From positions 5,654-69,653 of the forward strand of contig NZ_JBNAGK010000020.1 of assembly GCF_049803835.1 (NCBI RefSeq): 64,000 nucleotides of DNA, in the 5' to 3' direction. The DNA comes from Pacificoceanicola sp049803835 (lineage in GTDB: Bacteria; Pseudomonadota; Alphaproteobacteria; Rhodobacterales; Rhodobacteraceae). The position numbers and the translations under genes were made by a program. The notes below the pieces were generated by a model. That model searched no databases, had not been told where the DNA came from, and worked only from the letters and a program-made list of their open reading frames with translations. This document shows, one piece after another, positions 38,085 to 45,204 of the stretch (positions within the stretch are counted from its first letter, which is position 1; every line of letters begins with the position of its first letter).

Positions 38085-38555
38085 ATGAAATCGCTTCTTG
38101 CAACGCTCGCGCTCACCACCGCGCTGACGCTTCCCGGCCTTGCCATGGCCCGGCCGGTGACGCTCACCACGACCCTCAACAACTACGGTGGCGACGGGGC
38201 CTACCTCGCGCTCTATGTCACCGACACCTCGGGCGCCTATGTCGGCAGCCTCTGGATGGCTGGCGGCAAGTCCAAGTACTACCAGCATCTGAGCGACTGG
38301 TACCGTGCCACCGGCGGCGACACCGCGCAGGTCAACGGCATCACCGGCGCAAGCGTCGGCGCGGGCCGCACGCTCGAGATCACGCTCGACCTCGCCGACG
38401 CGCTCTTCGACGCGGGCTACACGCTCCACATCGACGCGGCGGTCGAGGATATGCGCGACAGCCCGAACGAGGTGGCCGTCCCGCTCACGACGACAGGCGC
38501 GGGTACGCCGACGAGCGGCCGCCGCTACATCGCCAGCTTCGCCTACGACATGTGA
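38085..38555 (+). CDS. DUF2271 family periplasmic protein, candidate flavoprotein
   Basis: 156 residues with a signal peptide (1-22, LPGLAMA). The mature domain has the DUF2271 pattern: NNYGGDGAYLALYVTD, SLWMAGGKSKYYQHLSDWY, and NGITGASVGAG at residues 84-94. The last resembles the (D/S)GxxGA(S/T) motif to which ApbE attaches FMN, with Ser90 as the possible acceptor; the leading residue is Asn rather than Asp. It lies directly before a PepSY/flavodoxin/reductase gene and an apbE gene. As I recall, DUF2271 has been proposed as an ApbE target. Confidence 0.8.
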   Translation: MKSLLATLALTTALTLPGLAMARPVTLTTTLNNYGGDGAYLALYVTDTSGAYVGSLWMAGGKSKYYQHLSDWYRATGGDTAQVNGITGASVGAGRTLEITLDLADALFDAGYTLHIDAAVEDMRDSPNEVAVPLTTTGAGTPTSGRRYIASFAYDM

Positions 38556-38566
38556 GGAGTGGGGCC

Positions 38567-40774
38567 ATGATCCGTGCACTCCATCGCTGGCCGGGTCTTC
38601 TGGCCCTCGCGCTCGTCACCATCCTGAGCCTGAGTGGCGCGGCACTGTCGGTCTTCCCTGCGGCCGAACGGCTTGCCGCCCCGCAGGCGGAGACCGGGCT
38701 CACGGTCGCCGCTCTCGCGGACCGCATCCAGGCGGTCTATCCGGGCGTCGAGCAGATCCGCCGCTCACCCTCGGGCCGGATCACTGCCTACTGGTTCGAT
38801 CAGGGCGCACCGGGGGCCGCCGTGATCGACCCGGCGACGGGTGAGGGCGTGGCCTCGGCCGACCCGAACCAGGCCGAACGCTGGCTGACCAACCTGCACC
38901 GTTCGCTCTTCCTCGGGGATGGCGGGCGCATCGCCATGGCCGCAGGGGCTGCCGCGATGCTGATCCTCTCGCTCTCTGGTGCGACGCTGGTCGCGCGGCG
39001 GGCGGGCGGCTGGCGGCACTGGTTCGCGCGCCTGCGCGGACCGCTCGCCGGGCGGCTGCACGTCCAGATCGCCCGGATCGCCGTCGTCGGCCTCGTCCTG
39101 TCCTCCATGACCGCCCTCTGGATGACGGCGTCCACCTTCGATCTCCTGCCGGATGCGGGCACAATATCGGCCGCCCCGACCGAAGTCAGTGGGCAGACGG
39201 GATTCGCGCCGGACCGGATGCCCACGCTGCAGCAGACGCCCGTCGCCGAGTTGCGCGAACTGAGCTTTCCCTATCCCGCCGACGCTTCGGACGTCTTCAC
39301 GCTGAAGACCGACCGTGGGACCGGGTATCTCGATCAGGGCACCGGGGCGCTGCTGGCCTGGACTGACCTGACCGGGTGGGAACGCGTTTCGGAAACCATC
39401 ACCATGCTGCACACCGGACAGGGCGCGGCGACGCTTGGCCTCGTTCTGGGCCTGATGGCGCTCGGCGTACCGGCGATGGGAGCGACCGGCGTGCTGGTCT
39501 GGCTGGCCGGGCGGCGCGGTCGGCGGCGCATTCGGGGCAATTTGTCCGCGGGGCGCGCCGAGACGATCCTGCTCGTCGGCAGCGAGGGCGGCAGCACATG
39601 GAGCTTTGCCGTGACGCTGCACGCCGCCCTGACGCAAGCCGGGCAGAGCGTCCATGTCGGCGCGATGTCGGGCTTCGCCCCCGAACGCTATTCCCACGCC
39701 CGGCGGATCATCCTGCTCGCCTCGACCTATGGCGACGGGGCAGCGCCCGCCTCGGCGAAGGGCTTTCTCGACCGGCTGACCGCGACCGACCGCGCACCGG
39801 ACATTCCTCTGGCGGTGCTCGGCTTCGGCGACCGCAGCTTTCCGGCCTACTGTGCCTTCGCGAAGTCCGTCGCGACAGCGGCGGAAGCGAAAGGCTGGCC
39901 CGAACTGCTGGCTCTCGACACCATCGACCGCCAATCGCCGCAGGATTTTGCCCGCTGGGGCCGGGCGCTCGGAGACGCTCTCGCGATCGAACTCGACCTG
40001 TCGCACGGGCCTGTCCAGCCACAAACGACCACGCTGACCCTTGTCTCGCGCCGCGACTACGGCGCCGAGGTGCAGGCCCCGACCGCCATCCTGCGCTTCG
40101 CCCTGCCGCGCACCACCCTCTGGCAGCGGTTGCTCGGGAGCGGGTTCGCCCGGTTCCAACCCGGCGACCTGATCGGCATTCTGCCCGCGGGCGGGACCGT
40201 CCCGCGGCTCTATTCGCTCGCCTCCGGGCGCCGCGACGGCTTCATCGAGATCGTGGTCAGGAAGCATCCCGGCGGCCTCTGCTCGGGCCAGCTCACGGCG
40301 CTGGAGCCGGGCGACACGGTAGGCGCATTCCTGCGCCCCAACCCCGGTTTCCGTCCGGGCCGGAGCCGGACACCGCTGATCCTGATCGGCGCGGGGACCG
40401 GCATCGGGCCGCTCGCGGGCTTCGTGCGGGGCAACACGCGCGGCAGGCCGATTCACCTGTTCTTCGGCATGCGCCATCCCGACAGCGATTTCCTCTACGG
40501 CGAGGCCTTCCGCGGATGGCAGGACGAAGGGCGTATAACCCGGCTGGTCACGGCTATCTCACGCGGGGCGCGTCCCCATTACGTCCAGGACGCGCTGCGC
40601 GGCGAGGCCAATCAGGTCGCGGAACTCGTCCGCAACGGCGCGCGGGTGATGGTGTGCGGTGGACGGGACATGGCCGCCGGCGTGGCCGAGGCGCTGGCCG
40701 AGATCCTCGCACCGGCCGGGTTGACGCCAGCGGTCCTGAAGGCGGAGGGGCGGTATGTCGAAGATGTCTACTGA
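38567..40774 (+). CDS. PepSY-TM/flavodoxin/ferredoxin-reductase fusion protein
   Basis: 735 residues. Residues 1 to about 325 are a PepSY-TM region with four membrane helices (near 10-30, 125-145, 170-195, 285-310) and histidines suited to heme binding (IRALHRW, NLHRSLFL, RLHVQIAR, TMLHTGQG). Then come a flavodoxin domain (ETILLVGSEGGSTWSFA, LLASTYGDGAAPASA) and a reductase domain with FAD motif PRLYSLAS and nucleotide site LILIGAGTGIGPLAGF. The layout implies electrons from NAD(P)H via FAD and FMN across the membrane to a periplasmic acceptor. GAGGAG before ATG 38567 supports the start. Confidence 0.9.
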   Translation: MIRALHRWPGLLALALVTILSLSGAALSVFPAAERLAAPQAETGLTVAALADRIQAVYPGVEQIRRSPSGRITAYWFDQGAPGAAVIDPATGEGVASADPNQAERWLTNLHRSLFLGDGGRIAMAAGAAAMLILSLSGATLVARRAGGWRHWFARLRGPLAGRLHVQIARIAVVGLVLSSMTALWMTASTFDLLPDAGTISAAPTEVSGQTGFAPDRMPTLQQTPVAELRELSFPYPADASDVFTLKTDRGTGYLDQGTGALLAWTDLTGWERVSETITMLHTGQGAATLGLVLGLMALGVPAMGATGVLVWLAGRRGRRRIRGNLSAGRAETILLVGSEGGSTWSFAVTLHAALTQAGQSVHVGAMSGFAPERYSHARRIILLASTYGDGAAPASAKGFLDRLTATDRAPDIPLAVLGFGDRSFPAYCAFAKSVATAAEAKGWPELLALDTIDRQSPQDFARWGRALGDALAIELDLSHGPVQPQTTTLTLVSRRDYGAEVQAPTAILRFALPRTTLWQRLLGSGFARFQPGDLIGILPAGGTVPRLYSLASGRRDGFIEIVVRKHPGGLCSGQLTALEPGDTVGAFLRPNPGFRPGRSRTPLILIGAGTGIGPLAGFVRGNTRGRPIHLFFGMRHPDSDFLYGEAFRGWQDEGRITRLVTAISRGARPHYVQDALRGEANQVAELVRNGARVMVCGGRDMAAGVAEALAEILAPAGLTPAVLKAEGRYVEDVY

Positions 40775-41735
40775 GCGCGTGCGCATCGCCCTGAATGGAC
40801 CGACCATGGGCACGCGCTGGTCTGCGCTGTTCTTCGCGGAGCCGGACTTCGACCCGGCCTCGATCCGCGCGGCGCTTCAGGTGGCCGTGGACGAGGTGGA
40901 CAGGCAGATGTCGACCTGGAACGCGGGCAGCGACCTGATGCGGCTCAACGCGGCGCCGGTGGGAGAATGGGTGGCGGTTCCGGCGCGGCTCGCCGAGGTG
41001 CTGCGGCTCGGACTGGAGATCGGCGAAGCCTCGGGCGGGGCGTTCGACATAGGCATGGGGGACGCGGTGACGGCCTGGGGCTTCGGACCGGAGACGGCTG
41101 CGCCTGACAGAATCCGCGCCGCGATGGAAAGCTCACGCCGCCCGGCACACGAGGCGCTGGAGATGAACGACGCCCGCGTGCGCAAAGCCGCGCCCATCAC
41201 GCTCGACCTCAACGGCATCGCCAAAGGCCATGGCGTCGACCGGCTCGCCGAGACCTTGCGCGATCATGGGATTTCGGATGGACTCGTCGGGATCGATGGC
41301 GAGATGCGTGCAATGGGCCTCAAGGCGGATGGCGAAGCCTGGACCATCGCGGTCGAGGCGCCGGACACCGGGCGCCGGACGCCGCATTCGATCCTCGCGC
41401 TGCAGGATGCCGCCGTCGCGACCTCCGGCGATTACCGCCACTGGGTCGAGGTGCGGGGGCGCCGCCTGTCGCACACGATCGACCCGAGGCGGGGCGCGCC
41501 GCTGATCGCGTCGCCAGCCTCCGTCACCGTCGTGGCCCGCACCTGTACCGAAGCCGATGCCTGGGCGACGGCCCTCATGGTGCTTGGTCCGGACAAAGGC
41601 GCGGCCCTGGCAAGGCAAAGCGGTCTCGACGCCCTGTTCCTCTTGCGCGATGATGATGCCAGCGCACGGGGCGTGGGAGTCGGACGGCTGTTTTCCGAAG
41701 AGCCCGCGGCAATCGCCTCAGCCGAGGGGAGATAA
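40755..41735 (+). CDS. apbE: FAD:protein FMN transferase ApbE, second copy, no signal peptide
   Basis: 326 residues with the ApbE motifs GPTMGTRWSA, STWNAGSDLMRLN, GIAKGHGVDRLA, GIDGEMRAMG, ATSGDYRHW, HTIDPRRGAPL and DAWATALMVLG. Unlike the NQR-linked copy it has no signal peptide or lipobox: it begins MSKMSTERVRIALNG. The start overlaps the preceding gene by 20 bases, so a longer N-terminus would have to be encoded within that gene. It is presumably the flavin transferase for this cluster, with DUF2271 the likeliest target, but its cellular location is a puzzle. Confidence 0.9.
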   Translation: MSKMSTERVRIALNGPTMGTRWSALFFAEPDFDPASIRAALQVAVDEVDRQMSTWNAGSDLMRLNAAPVGEWVAVPARLAEVLRLGLEIGEASGGAFDIGMGDAVTAWGFGPETAAPDRIRAAMESSRRPAHEALEMNDARVRKAAPITLDLNGIAKGHGVDRLAETLRDHGISDGLVGIDGEMRAMGLKADGEAWTIAVEAPDTGRRTPHSILALQDAAVATSGDYRHWVEVRGRRLSHTIDPRRGAPLIASPASVTVVARTCTEADAWATALMVLGPDKGAALARQSGLDALFLLRDDDASARGVGVGRLFSEEPAAIASAEGR

Positions 41736-41740
41736 GCCGC

Positions 41741-43648
41741 ATGGAGACGACACGGACTGACCGCTTCAAGACCGCTATCCTGCTCATCGCGGCGACCGGC
41801 CTGATTGCGGGACTTGCGGTCTACTTTTTCGGCCAACCCGAAACAGCGCATCTGATCTGGATCGCCGGTGTCGTTCCCGCACTCGCCGCCCTCGTGATCG
41901 AGATCCTGCGCAGCCTGCGCTCCGGTGAGGTGGGCCTCGATATCGTCGCCGCGCTGTCGATGTCGGCTGCCCTCGTTTTTGGCGAGACCCTCGCTGCGGC
42001 GGTCGTCGCGGTGATGTATTCCGGCGGTACCTTCCTCGAAGCCTTCGCCGAGGGCCGCGCCCGGCGCGAGATGCACCACCTCCTCTCCCACGTGCCCCGG
42101 ACCGCGACCCGGCACCAGACCGGCGGGCTCGAGGACGTCCCGCTCGACGAGATCGCGCCCGGCGACCGCCTTCTGATCCGGCAGGGCGACGTGGTGCCGG
42201 TGGACGGTACGGTGGCCTCGGAGACGGCCTTCGTCGATACCTCCGCGCTGACGGGCGAGTCCCTGCCCGTGCGCCTCGCCCACGGCGCCGAAGCCATGAG
42301 CGGCTCCACAAACGCAGGTGAGGCGTTCGATCTGACGGCGACGAGAGAAGCCAGGGACAGCACCTATGCCGGGATCGTCCGGCTGGTCGAGGAGGCGCAG
42401 GCCTCGAAGGCGCCGATGTCTCGGCTGGCCGATCGTTGGTCGCTGGGGTTTCTGGCGGTCACGGTCAGCATTGCCTTCGCTGCCTGGTGGTTCACGGGCG
42501 ATCCGATCAGGGCCGTCGCCGTGCTCGTCGTCGCCACGCCCTGTCCGCTGATCCTGGCCGTGCCTGTGGCGCTGGTGGCCGGGCTGTCGCGTGCCGCGCA
42601 TTTCGGGGTGCTGATCAAGGGCGCGGGGCCACTCGAGACGATGGCACGCATCCGAACGCTGATCCTCGACAAGACCGGCACGCTGACGGACGGACGGCCA
42701 AAGATCGTGTCGATCGACAGCCACGACGGCACGGCGGAGGACGACATCCTGCGCCTTGCCGCAGCGCTCGATCAGGCCTCGAAGCACCCAGTCGCGCAGG
42801 CCATCGTTGCGGCCGCAAAAGAGCGGGGCTTCGTTCTGCCGGTTCCGTCCGACGTTGCGGAGATCCCGGGCGAAGGCGTCCTGGGCCATGTCGAGGGCCG
42901 CAAGGTCATCGTCGGCGGCGATGCCTTCGTCGCCTCCCGCGTCGGGCGGCGGCCCGGCGAACATTCCGTCATCGCCGCTGGGTCGGTCCTCGTCGCCGTC
43001 GCTGTTGACGGACACATGGCAGGGCACCTCGTCATGTCCGATCCCCTGCGCGAGGGCGCGGGCGCGATGCTCGACGGTCTGCGCCGCGAGGGGGTCTCGC
43101 GCATCCTGCTCGCCACCGGCGACCGCGCGGACGTGGCCGAGCGCGTGACCGAGGGGCTTGGCCTCGACGGTCTGCGGGCGGGCCTCACGCCGGACCAGAA
43201 GGTTCTGCTGGTCCTCACCGAGCGCAAGAGCGGAGCTGTCATGATGGTGGGCGACGGGGTCAACGACGCACCCGCTCTCGCGGCAGCAGACGTGAGTGTC
43301 GCGATGGGCGCACGCGGCGCCGCAGCCTCGGCGGAGGCGGCGGACGTCGTGCTGCTCGTCGACCGTATCGACCGGCTCGGGCCGGGGATCGAGATCGCGC
43401 GCGGTGCGCGCCGCATCGCCGTCGAGAGCGTCGTCGCCGGGATCGGCCTGTCTGTCATGGGCATGATCGCCGCCGCTTTCGGGTATCTCACCCCGGTGCA
43501 GGGGGCCCTCCTTCAGGAGGTCATAGACGTCGCCGTGATCCTGAACGCCCTCCGTGCGCTACGCATCGCGCCCCATGATCCCAACACTCAGAAACCAAAG
43601 GCTGTCTCCTCAGGGCAGGACGACATCGCGCAAGGCGCCACGCCTTGA
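41741..43648 (+). CDS. P1B-type heavy-metal ATPase with TPC motif
   Basis: 635 residues. P-type ATPase hallmarks: TGES at 171-174 (actuator), DKTGTLT with phosphorylated Asp310, KHPVAQAI (nucleotide domain) and GDGVNDAPAL (hinge). The membrane metal motif, CPC in most Cu/Zn pumps, reads VATPCPLIL, that is TPC at 266-268. There is no N-terminal HMA domain or His-rich stretch; the protein begins within the first membrane segments. It should export a transition metal, but the ion cannot be assigned. It follows apbE by five bases in the same operon. Confidence 0.9.
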   Translation: METTRTDRFKTAILLIAATGLIAGLAVYFFGQPETAHLIWIAGVVPALAALVIEILRSLRSGEVGLDIVAALSMSAALVFGETLAAAVVAVMYSGGTFLEAFAEGRARREMHHLLSHVPRTATRHQTGGLEDVPLDEIAPGDRLLIRQGDVVPVDGTVASETAFVDTSALTGESLPVRLAHGAEAMSGSTNAGEAFDLTATREARDSTYAGIVRLVEEAQASKAPMSRLADRWSLGFLAVTVSIAFAAWWFTGDPIRAVAVLVVATPCPLILAVPVALVAGLSRAAHFGVLIKGAGPLETMARIRTLILDKTGTLTDGRPKIVSIDSHDGTAEDDILRLAAALDQASKHPVAQAIVAAAKERGFVLPVPSDVAEIPGEGVLGHVEGRKVIVGGDAFVASRVGRRPGEHSVIAAGSVLVAVAVDGHMAGHLVMSDPLREGAGAMLDGLRREGVSRILLATGDRADVAERVTEGLGLDGLRAGLTPDQKVLLVLTERKSGAVMMVGDGVNDAPALAAADVSVAMGARGAAASAEAADVVLLVDRIDRLGPGIEIARGARRIAVESVVAGIGLSVMGMIAAAFGYLTPVQGALLQEVIDVAVILNALRALRIAPHDPNTQKPKAVSSGQDDIAQGATP

Positions 43649-43875
43649 GCCGCCTTTCGCAGTCCGAAATCCACAGGGTGCATCGCATCGGCTGGCTGCG
43701 GGCCGAGGTTCTCGGCGCCAACGACGGGCTCGTCTCGACAGCAAGCCTCGTGGTCGGCGTCGCCGCCGGCGGCGATGGTGTCGTTCGGGGCGCAGCGCGG
43801 ATCACCCTCTGGGGCGCGCTCGCAATAGCTGCGACAGCGGCGGTCGGAGCGCTTTTTGGCGGCTCGGTGGGGTAG
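43645..43875 (+). pseudogene. VIT/CCC1-family protein, internally deleted remnant
   Basis: 76 residues. The first 40 match the N-terminus of vacuolar iron transporter-like proteins (HRIGWLRAEVLGANDGLVSTASLVVGVAA). The next 30 match the C-terminus (RITLWGALAIAATAAVGALFG). The whole middle, normally about 150 residues with the remaining helices and the metal-binding segment, is missing, in frame. The last residues (GGSVG) differ from the family end. It starts at TTG, overlapping the ATPase stop. It cannot be a working transporter. Confidence 0.7.
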
Positions 43876-44581
43876 CGTTTGTTGAGAGTCTGATTGGACG
43901 AAGGAGATGCGAGGCTCTTGCTCTCCATCAAATCGCGGCTGCTGGATACGACCAGAGGCGAACTGTCGGCGGCAACATCGTCCTGATACCGGCTGTTCGT
44001 TCTCATCGCGGCGAAGGTCCGATGTCTCGCATAGCAGACCAAGGCGGTTTGCGGACACCTTCACGCTTCCTTCGGGAGAACCACCGCAAGGTTGGGCGGA
44101 GAAGAGCTAGACATGATGAACTCGCCCGGATGCGCCCTGCCCTCCGGAGCAAGCGCTCAAGATAACGCCTCCCTTGAAGAATTTGGCGTTTCAACGCTTT
44201 CGACTGAGCCAAGCGGTTCAGAAGGAAACGGAACATCCGAGACGTCGCAAGGCCGCCGATGTCGCCCGAGGTTGGAAAAAACAGCCCCTCCAACAGTGCC
44301 AACGTCTCGGAACAAAACGCACGACACAGACCATGCGGAATCCCAAAACACTGAAACAAAACGGGTAATCAGAACACATGAACAAATGGAGCGTAAATTT
44401 TCGGGAGATACACAGGCCCAACCACTGACCTGGATCATAGTGCCTGTGTTCTTATGGTTCCTGGCTCGCCAAAGCCATCGAATCCATGTTTCGTCGCACG
44501 TCGGGCCAGTTGCACAAGCGATTTTGACACCCGCGCAACCGGCCACGATTTTCATATCAAAATCAGTGAATTATCTGATTT
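43876..44581. other. Poorly coding, locally AT-richer stretch after the metal/redox cluster
   Basis: About 700 bases with no supported gene. Base composition drops noticeably towards 44,250-44,580. Open frames on both strands lack ribosome-binding sites and known motifs. I see no transposase motif and no clear terminal inverted repeat. Together with the truncated VIT gene it may mark the right boundary of an acquired or rearranged block. Confidence 0.4.
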
Positions 44582-44839
44582 TCATGCCATTCCCAGGGCG
44601 GCCTTGTACATTTCCAGAACCGCCTCTTCCTCGGCGATGTCGTCGGCGCTGCGCTTGCGCAGGGCGATGACCTTGCGCATCACCTTGGTGTCGTAGCCGC
44701 GGCCCTTGGCCTCTGCCATGACTTCCTTCTGCTGCTCCGCGATCTCCTGCTTCTCCACTTCGAGACGCTCGAAGCGCTCGATGAACTGGCGCAACTCGCC
44801 TGCTGCAATGCCATAGCTGTCGCCGGATTCGTCCTGCAT
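44582..44839 (-). CDS. gapR: GapR/DUF2312 nucleoid-associated protein
   Basis: 85 residues from the internal ATG (MQDESGDSYG), which has GGAGACAGG upstream. It is a coiled-coil basic protein of the UPF0335/DUF2312 family: AAGELRQFIERFERLEVEKQ, EVMAEAKGRGYDTKVMRKVI and the DDIAEEEAVLEMYKAALGM tail are near-universal in alphaproteobacteria. GapR binds overtwisted AT-rich DNA ahead of replication and transcription. Present as a single gene. Confidence 0.93.
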   Translation of the reverse strand: MQDESGDSYGIAAGELRQFIERFERLEVEKQEIAEQQKEVMAEAKGRGYDTKVMRKVIALRKRSADDIAEEEAVLEMYKAALGMA

Positions 44840-44977
44840 GACCCTGTCTCCTGCCAAATGAGCCTCAATCCGCATCGCAGATACAGGGGCCGGGCGAGGC
44901 CATCAAGGCTTGATCACCTTGCCAGCGGCGGCGTGCTGCTTTAGGCCCTCCGCAGCGCAGGAAAAGGGGCCGTCGCC

Positions 44978-45193
44978 ATGCAATTGTTGATCTGGATCGG
45001 GGCACTTGTCACCGTGGCCGGCCTCGGCGGGCTGATCTGGTGCATCCTGCGTGTCGGCCGCGCCCGCAACACCGGGCTGGACGACGAGGCGCTGCGCGAG
45101 GTGGTGCGCCAGACGGTGACCTGGAACATGGCCTCGCTCTTCCTGTCGGTGATCGGCCTGATGATGGTGATCCTCGGGCTCTTCCTCGGCTGA
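44978..45193 (+). CDS. Small inner-membrane protein, hypothetical
   Basis: 71 residues with two membrane helices (about 3-24 and 49-70) joined by a charged loop (RVGRARNTGLDDEALREVVRQ). GGAAAAGGGG lies upstream of the ATG. It is divergent from gapR and convergent with the multifunctional beta-oxidation gene. No family recognised, though similar short proteins are common in Rhodobacteraceae. Confidence 0.7.
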   Translation: MQLLIWIGALVTVAGLGGLIWCILRVGRARNTGLDDEALREVVRQTVTWNMASLFLSVIGLMMVILGLFLG

Positions 45194-45204
45194 GGCCCCG
45201 GGTC

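Noticed and set aside
38765..40477. Minus-strand 570-codon frame opposite the PepSY/flavodoxin fusion
   Set aside because: No motifs and shadow-type composition; the forward frame has flavodoxin and reductase signatures.
43907..44359. Short frames in the gap after the VIT remnant considered as transposase fragments
   Set aside because: No DDE or helix-turn-helix motif and no terminal inverted repeats could be found by eye.
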